Shown piece by piece: positions 42,774 to 57,000 of a DNA stretch of 64,000 bases. The stretch comes from Bilabrum cf. latius (lineage: Eukaryota > Bigyra: Bicosoecida > Bigyra > Bicosoecida): contig OZ237763.1 in assembly GCA_965178125.1 (NCBI GenBank), positions 1 to 64,000 of the forward strand. Direction: 5' to 3'. Made by a program: the position numbers and the translations under genes. The notes under the pieces were generated by a model. The model had not been told where the DNA came from and searched no databases. It saw nothing but the letters and a program-made list of their open reading frames with translations. The first letter of the stretch is position 1, and the number at the start of each line of letters is the position of its first letter.

Positions 42774-44899
42774 TCAGTACACCCTCTCCTGCGGCGGGAA
42801 GGTGTCCCTGCCCAGCTCCTTGGCGTCGAGCGCATTGGAGTGCACGGCCCTGTACTTGAGCGTGGTCTTGGCCTTGTCCGCGTCAAAGAACCCCAGCGTG
42901 TGCTTCATCCACTTCTCGTCGTCCCTCGTGCTGAAGTCCTCCCTCGCGTGCGCACCCCTGCTCTCCTTCCGCGCCTCTGCCGCGTGCATCGTCACGGCGG
43001 CCTGCCCCAGCAGGTTCTGCAGCTCCAACGTCTCCACCAAGTCAGTGTTCCAGATCAGAGACCGGTCTGTCACGCCCACGTCCGAGAAGCTCGCCGCCAC
43101 CCGGTCGATCTCCTGCACACCCTTCTCCAGCGTCTCCTGCATGCGGAACACCGCGGCGTAGTCCTGCATCGTGCCCTGCATGTCCGCCCGGATCTCCGAC
43201 GTGCGGCGGGGCCCCGTGGCGTACCGGATCCGGTCCAGGTTAGCCACGGACTGCATGCCCGCGTCCGCCGGCAGCGGTGCCTTGGCCTGCCCCGGCTTGG
43301 AGATCTCGGCCACGCGGTTGGCGCACGCCCTGCCGAAGACCACGATGTCCAGCAGCGAGTTGGCGCCCAGGCGGTTGGCCCCGTGCACAGAGGCGCAGGC
43401 AGCCTCACCGGCGGCGAAGAGCCCCGGCACGATGGCGTCGTCGTTCCCGCCCTTGGGGTTGACCACCTCTCCGTGGTGGTTGGTGGGGATGCCGCCCATG
43501 TTGTAGTGCACCGTCGGCAGCACCGGGATGGGCTCCTTGGTCACGTCCACCCCAGCGAAGATGGCGGCCGTCTCGCTGATCCCAGGGAGCCTCTCGGCGA
43601 GCGTCTCCGGGGGCAGGTGGTCGAGGTGCAGGTGGATGTGGTCCTTGTTAGGCCCCACCCCCCTGCCCTCCCTGATCTCCATCGTCATGCTCCTGGACAC
43701 CACGTCCCTGGATGCCAAGTCCTTGGCCGAGGGGGCGTACCGCTCCATGAACCGCTCCCCCTCGCTGTTCCTCAGGATGCCGCCCTCGCCCCTGCACCCC
43801 TCCGTCATGAGGCACCCGGCCCCGTAGATCCCAGTGGGGTGGAACTGCACGAACTCGGGGTCCTCGATGGGCAGGCCAGCGCGGAGGGCCATGCCCCCGC
43901 CGTCGCCCGTACACGTGTGCGCCGAGGTGGCCGAGAAGTAGGCTCGCCCGTAGCCTCCCGTGGCCAGCACGGTCGAGTTGGAGTGGAACCTGTGGATGCT
44001 CCCGTCCTCCATGTTCATGGCCATCACGCCCACGCACCGGCCCTCGTCGTCCATGATCAGGTCCATCGCGAAGAACTCGATGAAGAAGTTGGCGTCGTAC
44101 GCAAGCGACCGGCCGTACAGCGTGTGCAACATGGCGTGCCCCGTGCGGTCCGCCGCGGCCGCGCACCGGTACGCCTGCCCCCCCTTGCCGAACTCGAGGC
44201 TCTGTCCCCCGAAAGCCCGCTGGTAGATCTTCCCGTCCTCGTTCCTGCTGAAGGGCAGCCCGTACGACTCCAGCTCCAGCACGGCCTTGGGCGCCTCCCT
44301 GCACATGTACTGGATTGCGTCCTGATCCCCGAGCCAGTCGCTGCCCTTGACCGTGTCGAAGGCGTGCCAGCGCCAGTCGTCCTCGGTGCGGTTGCCCAGC
44401 GCGGCGTTGATGCCGCCCTGCGCCGCCACGGTGTGCGAGCGGGTGGGGAACAGCTTGGAGATGCAGGCGGTCTTGAAGCCGCTCTCGGCCAGGCCCATCG
44501 CGGCGCGGAGGCCGGCGCCGCCGGCGCCCACCACCACGGCATCGAAGTCGTGGTCGACTGCGCGCGCACAGGGGAGAATGTAAGGGTGGCGTGGCGCTAA
44601 CAGGGGATTGTTATAGTACTAAGCACAGTGATGCGGAGGTAAAACTAGCGGCAGACGCTCCTATGGGGACGCCCGCCCTTGCAGTCTGCGCGGCAGCAGC
44701 ACTCACTGATGGGGTACGCCTGCGAAGAGGCATCCACCTTGGTGGACGCGTCCTGCGACCGTACGCTCATTACCTTCGCGGACCTAGAGGCAGATACATG
44801 CAGGCCCCGCGCCCACGCCTGCGCTCCATGTGGACACAGAAAAGGACAAGTTGATGGGTACTGACTGTTGTGCAACTCGTGGCAATCATCACCTGACAT
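42774..44899 (-). CDS. SDHA: Succinate dehydrogenase flavoprotein subunit, mitochondrial
   Basis: SDHA oxidises succinate in complex II of the respiratory chain. Exon 1 (to 44707) and exon 2 (44557-42774) are separated by a 149-bp intron (donor GTGAGT, acceptor GCGCGCAG). The junction gives [20 protein letters not shown], typical of the family. About 658 residues from ATG 44899, TGA stop, no TAG. Motifs: FAD-binding [35 protein letters not shown] with the His that binds FAD covalently, [36 protein letters not shown], and the C-terminal [10 protein letters not shown] with [10 protein letters not shown]. Exon 1 contains a mitochondrial-leader-like stretch ([14 protein letters not shown]), but the true start is unclear; ATG 44899 is followed by acidic residues and another upstream exon is possible. 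Confidence 0.95.
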
Positions 44900-45294
44900 C
44901 CTCTGAACCGCGACGCACGAGGACAAGCTGGAAGCACAGCTCAGATAACATGAATATTTAACACTTGGCCGGTTGCTGTGTCCCAGGTCCCAGTGCCATG
45001 CAAGGGAAGCGACATGACGTCAGGTAGTGCCCGGGGCGGCTTGCCTGTCGTTGCACTACCAGGAAAGCCACGCAGCACTATCTCGCACGCCACAATCTAA
45101 ACTATATAAACTTACCTTCCTGGCGGCAGTGCGAGCAATACTCCGAGCTTGAGACAGCATAAGGCTTAGATTTTGCCCCTGCCGAAGCCAAGATGTTCCA
45201 AACCATATCTGCACGCAACTCAAACGCTGCGACCGGTTTGGCGCCAGCAGACAGAGCAGTGTAGGCAGCGACAAGGCTCACTCTTGCCAAAATC
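44900..45294. other. Divergent intergenic region, SDHA and Tubby-like genes
   Basis: About 395 bp between the SDHA start (minus) and the Tubby-like start (plus). I see no coding frame, RNA gene or repeat; both promoters and perhaps an SDHA leader exon should be here. Confidence 0.4.
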
Positions 45295-47286
45295 ATGTTC
45301 ATGGAGAAAGGTTCATTTGGTGACGGAGGCGGATCTCGTGGTGGCGATTCGCGAGGGTTCGGCGGGGGTGGATCTGGCTTTGGCGGTGAGACTTGCAGAC
45401 TTGTGCTTGCATAGACTCTTAAACACGCCATGTGGCTTGGATTCATACCCATTTTTGGATAAGTTGCCTCATTTCAACGAGAGATCGTTTGAGGCATGAT
45501 CGTGTGGCCTGCGTTACCCAGCGTTCTGCACTGCTTTCGGCTGCCAGTTCGGTCGGCCACCACTTCTAAGTGGGCGTCGACGCCTCCACATCGCGCAATA
45601 TTGATCACACCAAGATATCGCTTAAAGATTGCTCGTATCTTCTTAATCTTTGGAGCAGGTTCAGGGTTTGGCGGCGCTGGTGCACTTCCTGGAAGTGGCA
45701 GCGGGGACACGCTCGAGCGCGAGAGGGAGCGCGCAAAACAGAAGGCTAGAAGTCGAGCAATGGGTGGAGGCACCGGATTCTCCGCTACAGGAAGCACACC
45801 AGCGGTTCCACAGTTCTCCGCGCCCCGTTCTGGGGCCACCGGGTTCGGAGGCGGTTTCGGCGGTTCGTCTGGCCCTTCCGGAGCCGGGGCCGGCAGCGGT
45901 TTCGGCTCGTTCCGCTCCAGCAAGCCGGCAGGATCTGGATTCGGTGCCGGTGGTCGCGGTGTGCTGGCCGCGGGGCGCCGAGGCGGGGGGAGTGCCCGCG
46001 GGACGGACATGGGCGTTGAGGAGGACGCTGACCTCGAGGCGATCGAGATGCCCGCCGAGAGGGAGAGGGGTAGGGAGAGGCAATCGGAGGACCGGGGGAG
46101 CAAGGGGGATCGGGGAGGCGCGGGCGGGATCATGAGTCCCCTGAGGAGCGCCCCAGAGGACCACGGCAGGGGACAGGGGGGGGGGCATGGCGGGGCCGTG
46201 GCGGGGGTGCGGTCGGCTCCGCCGGCGCCTGCAGCTAGCATGGAGGACCGGGGTGGAAGGGGTCGGGCGGAGGACGGGGCCGCTGGGGGCAGGGGCCGGG
46301 ATGGCGGGCAATGGGAGGACGGGCGGGGGATGGGCAGGGGGCCTGTGGGTGATGAGGAGGAAGACGACGACAGGGCGGCGGGTGCAGGGCGTGGTGGTGC
46401 AGGGGCCTCCAGCGGGGCAGGGGCCGGTGGTCCGGACGGCGGCGGCGCGGGGGCAGGTGCAGGCGGCGATGTGCCCATGCGCGGATGGCCCAAGGTGAGG
46501 GTGGTGGGCACTCGAGCCCTGGATCTGTCCCAAGCAGGCAGGCAAGCGCTGCTGACCACCCCCTGTCCCCCCGAGGCGGGCATCCTGCAGTGCTACATCG
46601 AGCGGTCGGGGGGTGGTTTCTTCTCGAATGTCAAGTACAGCATGTACATGAAATCCGGCGACGAGTTCTTGATGGCGGCCGAGAAGAGGAGCGGGCAGCG
46701 GACGAGCAACTTCACCATCAGCAGTGACCCGAGTGACCTGGACAGGCACGGGAAGCACTTTCTGGGCAAGGTGCGGTCCAACTGGGTGGGCACTGAGTAC
46801 ATGGTGTACGACGAGGGGGCTGCACCGGGGAGCGGCGAGAAGGGCGAGAGGAGAAAGGAGCTCGCCATCGTGACCTACGAGAGCAACGTCATGGGGGCGA
46901 GGGGGCCTCGCAAGATGAAGGCAGTGCTGCCGGAGGTGGGGTACCCCAGCCTCAAGCCGAGGCCGTTTCAGCCCAGGGAGGGAGAAGAGGCCATGCTGGA
47001 CCTGTACAAGAAGGGCCACCTCGAGGGCATGCAGCAGCTCATGAACAAGCCGCCCAAATGGTCCGAGGACGTGGGCGCCTACGTCCTCAACTTCAACGGG
47101 AGGGTCACCATGGCGTCGGTCAAGAACTTTCAGCTGGTGTCACCGGACGAGCTCGAGACGGTCATCGTGCAGTTCGGCAGGGTGGGCAAGGACCTGTTCA
47201 CCCTCGATTTCAGGTTCCCGCTCAGCCCGCTGCAGGCGTTCGGTATCGCGCTTTCCAGCTTTGATTACAAGCTAGCGTGCGAGTAA
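45295..47286 (+). CDS. Tubby-like protein
   Basis: Tubby proteins bind phosphoinositides through a C-terminal beta-barrel and in many eukaryotes deliver cargo to cilia. Exon 1 is 45295-45385 and exon 2 is 45659-47286, with a 273-bp intron (donor GTGAGA, acceptor GGAGCAG). The product is 572 residues. It is the only gene in the window ending in TAA, and it has no TAG. The first 290 residues are Gly/Ser/Arg-rich (GFGGGGSGFGGSGFGG). The Tubby domain covers about residues 310-572: LQCYIERSGGGFF, YSMYMKSGDEFLMAAEKR, TSNFTISSDPSDL, GKVRSNWVGTEYMVYD, ELAIVTYESNVMGARGPRKM, NFNGRVTMASVKNFQLV and the family-typical ending ALSSFDYKLACE. Exon 1 begins MFMEKGSFGDGG. Confidence 0.93.
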
Positions 47287-48004
47287 ATTTCTTCCCTTTG
47301 CTGTCTATCAGAGCGGGCGAGGATGTGGTGCAAGTATTGATCGCTCCCTATCATCATCCGTGCCATGCATGCATCTTCCTTGCAAAAGGTCCGTTCAAAA
47401 AAGAACGAGTGCATATAGAACTTTCACTGATTTGACCCAAGCTACATCTCATTGCCACATTTCATTGCTTTATGTATCCTAACGAACCCAACTTGAAGCG
47501 TCGAACCTTCGTGCCAGTGGTGCGACCGACTGGTGTCAAAGACATCTGGCAGGGCAGCACAATTGCGATCCTCAATCTAGGGTTGCTTGCTGATCACACC
47601 GACTCATTGGGCGCCGTGAGAAACTTGAGAATCAAAGATGAATGCAAGCCTTGCATTGAATCGCACCGTGGCCGCTGTGCAGCACATTTCGCGAGCTGTG
47701 GTGCCGAATGCTCGTTGGGTTGGATGCTTGAAGCCTGTGGCCGCTTGAGGCGGTCTGGCATGCCCTTTTGCCGCGATTCTACCACATCATGCTGCATGTT
47801 ATCATCGGCTGCGGCCATTGAGTATTTTTCATGGCCCAGTAGCCCGCAGACACCTTGCTCTTGGTGGTGGGTTGGGGCGCTTTTTGGGTGTTCTGCCCGA
47901 GGTTTGAGCTCTTCAAGACATTCCAGTTCTACTTTCACGACTACTTGGACTTAACGTTCTTCTTTCAAATCATTGGTCCGGAGCAGGTACTGACAGTCGG
48001 ACCT
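47287..48004. other. Intergenic region, Tubby-like to giant surface protein
   Basis: 718 bp, AT-richer than the coding sequence. An open frame of about 160 codons on the plus strand (47472-47954) has a composition unlike its neighbours and no recognisable motif, so I do not call it a gene. The 3' end of the Tubby-like transcript and the promoter of the surface-protein gene should be here. I see no RNA gene. Confidence 0.4.
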
Positions 48005-51000
48005 ATGGCAGCTAAAAGCGCACTACTAGCTTGGGCAGCACTGCTTGTGGCCCCTGCTGACGCACAGCTCGCGTTTACGAACCCCTCGTATACGTTCCAG
48101 CCCGTCAGGAGGAACGATCGTCTATATATTGGGCAGGTTCGTGCTATTGACGGTCCAAATGACCTTGACATGGGCGCTACCATCTCGTATCGCATCGTGG
48201 ATGGTGCGACCACGTGAGTTCTGCGCTGTCCGGTTTCGTGTTCCTCGCCACACCACGACTCGATATACACAAACACGCCAAGCGTTCGTTCTTTCATTGA
48301 TTACTATTTTCATTTAATCTTATTTCGCAGCGAAGACGTCGACTTCGAGATCCATCCTCTGACTGGTCGCCTCTACCGCCTACCGACGACGGGTTGGATC
48401 ACTTCTCACACGATCCGCGTACAGGCACGACTTGAGAGGCCTGGACTACCAATCCAGTTTGCCTATGCCTTCGTGGTAATCGCTTTCTAGGACCAATAGC
48501 CCCCGATTGTCCATATTTCGGTCGGATCCTCGGGCCCGTCGTGCGCGACGAACTCGCAAGGAAAGTTCTGGTGCTGGGGATAGTGCTAGGCCGGGCCTTC
48601 CACCTACTGTCCATATGAGGGGGAGCAGAACGATCTGCGGATAGACAACGCTATTTTACCTGACGTAGCCGCCCTGCCCCCCGTTCAAACCAGCGATCAA
48701 GCCGTCCAAGTTGTCGGTCTGAAGCGCACCGGGCGAGCAGACCAAGCATCGTGCTTGCTCACGAGGTCTGGCAACGTTCGATGCTGGGGTTCCGGTTCGT
48801 ATCTTCCGTACAACAGTGCTGCAGACGTTCCCTCCCCTACTTCTTCGCCCGCGCGTCCTCAGTACAGCCAGACGATGGAGTCGGCCCACGGGCTGAGCAA
48901 TCGCCACAACGCCCGGGTACTCCAGCTGTATGCCGGCGAATCGAGTTTTTGCGCCGTCATTGACCAGACCATCATGCTGAATGGAGTTTCACTCTTCTCG
49001 CCCACTCGAGCTTCAAACATTGAATGCTGGGGCTCCGGGGGCGTGGTCAAAACGTGGTTCTCTCGCGGAACAATTCTCGTGCCTTCCTACCCGGGGCAAC
49101 TGGCCAGGCAGTCGGCGCAAGGCGCTGCTGTCGGCGCCAACGCCGTTTGTTGGCTAGGAGAGAGCCGATACGACCGGTCGATCAGGTGCTACGGCTCCAG
49201 TGTGGCTGGCAGATCGGGAAGCGAACCCTTTCTGGTGACGAGCTGGTCACCAAGCGGCCTGTATCCGTTCGCGATCGATGCGAGCTTCGACCGGTACTGC
49301 GTCTTATACAGCAGGATCACACTTTCACCCGTCGAGGTATAGGTCTATTGCTTCGGAACATTCACCGACCCCAGGAGGGCGATGGACAAGAACATTTCTG
49401 TTTCGAGTCTGTCTCCGACAACCCAGCGGATCCCTTCATTCAGCAGTTTCTACAGGGGCATGGTGGGCACACCAGTGGGCATTGCCGTCATGCGAGGAGG
49501 ATTTTGCGTGGCGGTAGATCCGTAGCGGGCTGGATCGAACCATATCTACTGCAGTCGGGCCGCGAGGGAGACTGACAGCATCGGCACGACACACGACGAC
49601 ACCGTCGACCTGTTCGAAGCAACCCCGCCCTAGAACCTGATTCACGCGTACAGCGACATGCATCTCTACGAGAACCTTGCAAACCTGCAGGTCACCGACA
49701 TCAACAACCCGAACCAGCGGGTGACTTCAATCTCCGCTGCGGGATGCTCCGTGTGTGCGACCATCGACGGGATCACTGGCACGGGCGGGGACGTACGGTG
49801 CTTCGGATGCGATGGAATGGGCTACTAGCTGGATACTGGCTCAGTGGCCCAGCAAGGGAGGCTAGGCTACGGGCCTTCGGTCCCTACTCTGGGCACCACA
49901 TCGCCCGCGTATGCTTACGGCCCGCACGACTTCAACGGCGCGACCGACTTCGCAGCGCGAGGTCAGCAGCCCCGCATCGAGTTTCCAGCCCAACGCCAGG
50001 TCATCTAGGTGGATGAAACCAATGAAATGTCTGTTTAGATCTTTGAGCGTGTCCAACTGTCGCAAATAGACCCTTCCAGCAGCGGCCTGGTCTTCGAGCT
50101 CGAGTCCAAGGAAGCCTACTCCGACAACAGGCACTTCCGGATGAATCCCATCACTGGAGCACTATCAACCAACGGGACATGGCCGTTTGATTACGAATGG
50201 ATAAGCCAGCACAGATTGGATGCGCGGTACAACTTGGCCATGATCGTCCGGGACTCTGTGGGCGTTGACACGGTCGAGTTCACCATCGAGGTGCAGGACG
50301 CGCCTGAGCCTCCCATCTTCGTCACTCCCATCCCGGCCGAGGTGGAGCTGGGTAAAGTGACTGAGAGCGTGGGTGCACACGGAACTCAGAGCGTATTCGG
50401 GATCCCTGCATCGCAAGCCACAAGAACTGCCACGGGATTCTCGGTCGAGCTCGGGCTGGCTCTGCGGGGTGCCAACGGCAACCATGGCACCGTGATTGTG
50501 GCCCTCATGCACAGCGAGGGACCATCGAACGGACTGCAGCTCAGTCAGGTCGATGTGATGATCACACTGCAAGCAACGAGCACTACCATCGAGGCAAATG
50601 TACCCCCAGATGCCACAGGGGAGCTCAAGGGCGGCGAGTACACGGTCTTCCTCAGAGCAGCCGACCGAAACACGGGAGTGGAGCAGGACACGTGGGTGAA
50701 AGCAGAGATCATGGTCCCTTGCAAGACGGGCAGCATCTTTGGAACTTCGTCTGGGGAATGCAGCGAGTGCCCGGTGGGCACTGCTGCCTCCGCAGATGGC
50801 ACAGAGTGCATCCTCTGTGACGTAGACAGCTACCAGCCGCTGGCCGGACAGACCCAGTGCATTCGATGCGACTCGCACCTGGATGCGGCCAGGTGGCTGA
50901 AGCACTCCAGCCCAGGACAGTCCACAGAATGCCCCGTGTGCTCAGAATATGCCCAGGCAGTCACTCCCGAGCGGGACTAGTGCCTGTGTCGGGCTGGCAC

Positions 51001-54000
51001 CTACGAGGTCCGTCCGAGTGAGAGCGCGGTGGGGCCTGCGCTGCAATGCAATAGAGCAGCAGCGCTTGGCACGCTTGGCACTCCTTTTACCAGCTTTGCC
51101 GAGCACTCGTTCCCGGACTTGGCGGCAGGGGAAGAATTCCGGCTGCTGGAGCCCAGATATGGGCAGTCGACCACAGTTCAGCTGTTTCCAGTTGCATCAG
51201 GATTGACCCACACCATTCGGTTGGTAAATTTGAACCACGGTGCCGAGCAACAGGGGCTGGGCCTGGCTGAAGCGGGGGCTAACGTCGCCAGCAACGAGAT
51301 CTCCGACGCGTAGCCAGGCGTGCGCTACAATATCGTAGATGTCAAAAGCGACGAATAGCCCGAGCTCAACTACTGGGACCTAGAGCCGCTGCAGCAGGCC
51401 ATCAGGAACAGCACTGAGGGGGGAGCAATGGTGCCAATGTCCGAGACAGGCTCAGCACTTAGGGTGCGAGTGGTGGTTGATGACGGTATCGAAGGAAACC
51501 CATGCGAGGAGGGGCAGGAGCTGTCGATCGAGTGCAGCGACAGCCCCGCAAGCGCAGACTTCTAGATCATAATCACCGACATATTTGACCGCCCCCACTA
51601 CAAGCTGGCCGGTAGTACATTCACCATTAGAGAGAACCAGGCAGGTCCACCCACGGCCTCGGGAGACGGGCTTCAGTGGCCCGAGGCACCAAGGGCCAAC
51701 GTGGCACCTGACGTGCAGGAGGGCTAGCTGTGGACATCGGGGCAGCAGGGTCGGCCATCCATCTTCGAGAAGATCCCGCAGTTCTACGATCCTGCAGGCC
51801 CACTAGCGGCTGTCTTCAGTGACCTAACATTCGGAGGTGCATCCAGCATTAACTTCGAGGAGCTGCCAATCGATAGCGGCACCATTACGAGCAACAGGGT
51901 CGTGTTCGAGTCGCATTTCACCATCAACCAAGGACCCCCGGTTCCCTTAGGACCTGGGGGTCCTCTTGCGCTCCCACCGATCCCTATGCCTCCCCTGGCA
52001 CCTGGAGCACCCCCGGCTCCGTTGCCTATTGGACCCGCGGGCGAGACCGTAACCATCACAATCGAGTTCGTGGACGAACAAGAGGCCCCTGTGGAGGTGG
52101 ACGTAACTGGGGGGCCCATGAGCATCGAGGAGAACAAACCGGCTGGTACGCTGGTTCAAGGGGGAACCATATCGGTGCTGGATGAGGACAGCGGGGCCAT
52201 GGTCAAGTGTCAGGTCACCGGCGCGCAGGCAGCCTTCTTCCAGGCAGCTCCCGTCGGTATTGCTGATGCAGACAGGTTCCAGCAGCTTACGCCCGCAAGT
52301 GAGACCAACATCGCAGAGGTGAACGTGGGCGCAGTGGGCGTGTGGGAGCTGCGCACTGCGGCTGCGCTCGACCACGAGGACGATGCTTTGGGCTTGTCCG
52401 CTGACGGAAGCCTGGATGTGACGATCAAGTGCACAGACAACACCGGGCTATCAACCACGCTAGATCCTCGCGCTGTGCACGTGTACAACGTGAACGAGAT
52501 GCCCCAGATCTTGGGTCTGGAGGCAGGCGGCACTTTCACGACGCTCGTGGAGAACGTGCCGACTGGCACGGAGGTGGGCGTGTTTGTGGCAAGCGACCCC
52601 GATGCCGGAGATGCTGGCACTCTGTCGTTTAGTCTGTCCGGTGCAGACGCATAGTCCTTCACCCTGGTGCCCCTGGATGCATAGTCATCTTCCTCTGGAG
52701 ACAACGTCCACAAAGCCTCAATACGGGTGGCATAGGGTACCTCTATTGACTTTGAGACGCAGAGCACTTACACGATCACAGTCACAGCCAGCGACGATTC
52801 GCCAGGAGGCATTATTTCAGAGCGCCGCCGGCAGTTGCTCGAGGCATCCACGGACATCTCGATCTAGGTCTTGGATGTGAACGAGCCCCCAGTGATCAGC
52901 ACCGAGGCATCTACGGAGTACACGGTGCCAGAGAACAGCCAGACAGGGACTGTTGTGACTGGACAACCGCAGCAGGCAAGTGACCCAGATGCAGGCGACA
53001 TACTGACCTGGGGCATCGTCGGGGGCAACGGGGCTAGCCATTTCGCGGTGGACTACTTAACAGGGGTGATCACCGCAATCGCTGGAGCTTCGCTTGATTT
53101 CGAAGACCAAAATATGCCTAGTCCGTTCGAGATCGTCCTGAGGGTGGCGGACCCGGGTGGGCTGACGGACGATAGGACAATCACAGTGGCAGTGCAGGAC
53201 GTGCAGGAAGCACCCTCCATCTCTGCCTCAGACGTGCAGCCCGTGCCAGAGAATTCTGAGGGGCGGGTGACTTTTGCCACTATCAAAGTGAGCGATCCAG
53301 ACGCTGCTGATACTCACTTGGGTCTGGGGCCTTCACCGTCACCAACGCCCTCTGTGTCAGCATCGCCAAGTAGCACGGCTTCTGTAACTCCCACTGCGAG
53401 CGTCAGCGGCAGCCCGTCCACATCGCCCACTGCGAGCGTCAGCGGCAGCCCGTCCACATCGCCCACTGCGAGCGTCAGCGGCAGCCCGTCCACGTCGCCC
53501 ACTGCGAGCGTCAGCGGCAACCCGTCCACATCGCCCACTGCGAGCGTCAGCGGCAGCCCGTCCACATCGCCCACTGCGAGCGTCAGCGGCAGCCCGTCCA
53601 CGTCGCCCACTGCGAGCGTCAGCGGCAGCCCATCCACATCGCCCACTGCGAGCGTCAGCGGCAGCCCATCCACGTCGCCCACTGCGAGCGTCAGCGGCAG
53701 CCCATCCACGTCGCCCACTGCGAGCGTCAGCGGTAGCCCATCCACGTCGCCCACTGCGAGCGTCAGCGGCAGCCCATCCACGTCGCCCACTGCGAGCGTC
53801 AGCGGTAGCCCATCCACGTCGCCCACTGCGAGCGTCAGCGGCAGCCCGTCCACGTCGCCCACACCATCGCCATCGCCGTCCGCAGCGCCTGCTGGGACGG
53901 TCGTGTCTTCCACCAAGATCGCGCAGGGTACGGGCGGGCTACCTGACACATTCCCGCAAGCCGGTGATGCGCTCGGGCGCACGGCAGGTGTGGTCGGCGA

Positions 54001-57000
54001 CATGGACGGCGACGGCGTGGACGATCTAGCGGTCCAAGTCTTCATCAGCGACCCGATCAGTGTGACGAATGCGGGCTCATTCGTGCTGCTCTTCATGAAG
54101 ACGGACGGCACCGTGAAGGGCTACAAGGAGTACTGGCTGGGAGCCGGAGGGCACTTCATCGAGGGCATCGGCAGCACGGCCAGCTCAGAGTTCGGACAGG
54201 CCCCCACCAGGCTGGACCAGCCGAATGGCGAGGACGGCCACCAGCCCAGGCTCATTGTGGCACAGGGCATCTTCAACAGCGGACGCGGCCGTGCATTTAT
54301 CGTGCGCATGGACGATCAACTAGAAGGAGCCAGCTACACCAGGCTGGAGCCGGGGTACTCAGGCCTGCCCGCCAACACCTTCGGTAGCGGTGACCGCTTC
54401 GGCACGTCGCCCAGCGTGTTGGGCGACATCGACTCGGACGGTCTCAACGACATCGCCGTGGGGGCTGACAACACTGCAGATGGCGTAACACAGGGCGGCT
54501 GCGTGCTGATCATCATGCTGACCGCGCAAGACACCATCAAGAGCTTCGAGCGGATCTCGCAGGCCACGGGCGGCGGGCTCTCCGGCATCTCGCCCCAGCT
54601 GCAGTTCCTGTCTCGCGGCATGGCGGCCCTGCCTCCCCGGCACGTGGGACATCCCGTGAGCCTGGCCGTGGGCGCGTGGGGCGCCCGATCGAATGCCGTG
54701 GTGCTGCTGACCGTGACATCATTGGGCACAGTGGCACCCGGCTCTGCGCGCGTGATCGCGGACGGACAGCAGGGCGTGCCGCCGGGCACGCTGCAGCGCG
54801 GGTCTCGCATCGGCTTCAACGTGGTGAATGTGGGCGACTTGGATGGCGATGGCATTCAGGACATCGGTGTGGGCGCGCCCAGAGACAGCACGGGAGGAGC
54901 CAGCAGCGGAGCCGTGCATCTCATGTTCCTGGCAGCTGGCAGCGAGTCCAACGCAGTGAAGAGCGTGGTGGTACTGCGGCCCACGTCACCAGGCTTGGGC
55001 GGAGTGGTAGGGGCCGGAGCCGAGCTGGTGATTGTGGCGGCGTTTGCGGATCTGAGTGGCGATGGGCGTGCAAACCTGGTGCTGAGTGGGCTTAAGGACG
55101 ACACGGGAGCCATGGATGCGGGTGCGTTGTACGTGGTCAGTATGGGCGGGCCTATCCCGTCATCCTCGCCATTGCCATCGAGGCGGCTGACGCGCACCAC
55201 TGACGGTATTGAGGGCGTGTCTGTGGACTGCGGATCCAGCAAGACTCAGGTATCCGTTGAGCTCGCCGAGGAGCAGGACACAATTGTGCTTCAGTCTATC
55301 GCTTCTCTAGACTTTGAGAGCTTCGTCTCGGCCGAATGCGAGGTGACGGTCACTGACAGCGCTGGGCTGATTGCCAGCACCTCTGTCCCAGTGGCCGTGA
55401 CGGACGTGCAGGAGAGTCCCGTGTTCTACCAAGAAATTTTCCAGTACTTGCTGGACGAAAACATGCATCTGCACGCCCCGGTGAATGCGACCGGCCTGGC
55501 CGTGGCCGCCTTTGACCCTGACGCCGCCGATGCCAGCGCTCTCGTGTACACCCTGACCGGCCCCACCGCCTGGCGATTCCACATGGACGGCACTAGCGCA
55601 GTAGTTGAGTACCGAGGGCTGGGCGAGAATTTCGAGTCCTTCCCACTTGGAATGGAGTACGTGGACGTCGGTGTCAGCGTGACAGACTCGGCTGGAAACA
55701 CTGATAACGCAATCATGCGGGTGTGGGTGGCTGACGTGAACGAGGCACCTGTGCTCGTCGGACCCCCAACTGCGGAACAGGCACCGCGCCTAATCACCAA
55801 GGACATCGGCGCGGGAGCGGCGGTGAGTGGCAGCCCGCTACTCACTGTGGACCAAGATAGGTCAGACCAGCTGCACTGGTATGAAGTGACCGGGTGCTCG
55901 GGCCAGGGGTGTGGTGCCTTTGGGTTCCATCCCGAGACCGATCCGAGCATCCGTCTGCTTCGGCCGGAGCTACTGGACGCGACAGTGGCAGCCTATGAGG
56001 TGTCTCTGACGGTGCGGTCCAGGGACAGGCAAGACACCACGGCAGGGCTATTCTCGGGGGAGGGCGTGGTGCGGGTCTTGGTCGACTGCCCCACGATCTC
56101 CTGTCCCGATGGGTACGTGGCGCACGGGATTTGCGGGCCCAACGTATAGCAGCAGTGCATTGCACTCGACCAGACTGGACCTGCCCCTGTGGATGACAAC
56201 GAGAACGCCTTCATCGTGCAAGAGCGGGCGCCTGCCTCCGCAGAGGGCCCCGTGGCTGGCCTGACCCTGGTGCAACACACACAGCATATGGGACGCGAGG
56301 GCCAGGGGACCTAGACCAGCCGTGATGGGGACTGCGGCACCGAGCTGAAGCTGACCTGGGCGGTGGAAGCAGAGCCTGCAGAGGTAGGGAGTGGGCTGAG
56401 CTCGGCGGCTCGCCTGGATGCCGTCCGTTTCTTCCGTCTCACAGGCAGTACTAGCTCCTTCATGGGCGAGGAGCCCGCGCGTGCCGTGATTGGGCTGAAT
56501 GGATCCACTGGGGGCCAAACTGCCGTGGTGTACTCGCCCCGATTGGGACTTGGTGATGCCTCCAGCGTCATCGTAGAGCAGGTGTTGGTGGGCGATGGCT
56601 GCATCGACTCCAGCGCCAACCCTGACAACCTGCTTTCCTTGCCCGAGTCGTGCTTTGCCCCACTAAAGCCACTGGCGGGAGGTAGCATGCTTTCAATCGA
56701 CCCAGTGGACGTGTCCACGAGGTGCTTCTGCAGCCGATGCGGAGTGCCTCCCGGCGCAGTGGCCACCACCTACCGCAACCCAGCCTGCCTGGCAGACACC
56801 TATGACGCCTACATGGTGCCCGAGGAGGAATGGTGCCTGGAGTGCAGCACCTGCACCAGCCAGCAATTTGAAACTCGAGCCTGCAGGGGGCAGCACGAAG
56901 GCGACGAGGTGGACCCTGGGACTGACCCCGCCTCGCTGGACAGGCAGTGCCAAGACTGTACCGTGTGCGGGTATGACGAGTTCGAGGTGTCCAGTTGCGG

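Noticed and set aside
42840-44600. 586-codon plus-strand frame opposite SDHA
   Set aside because: Shadow of SDHA caused by GC-rich codon use.
53393-53865. CRISPR-like direct repeats
   Set aside because: Head-to-tail 36-bp coding repeat with no unique spacers, in a eukaryotic gene.
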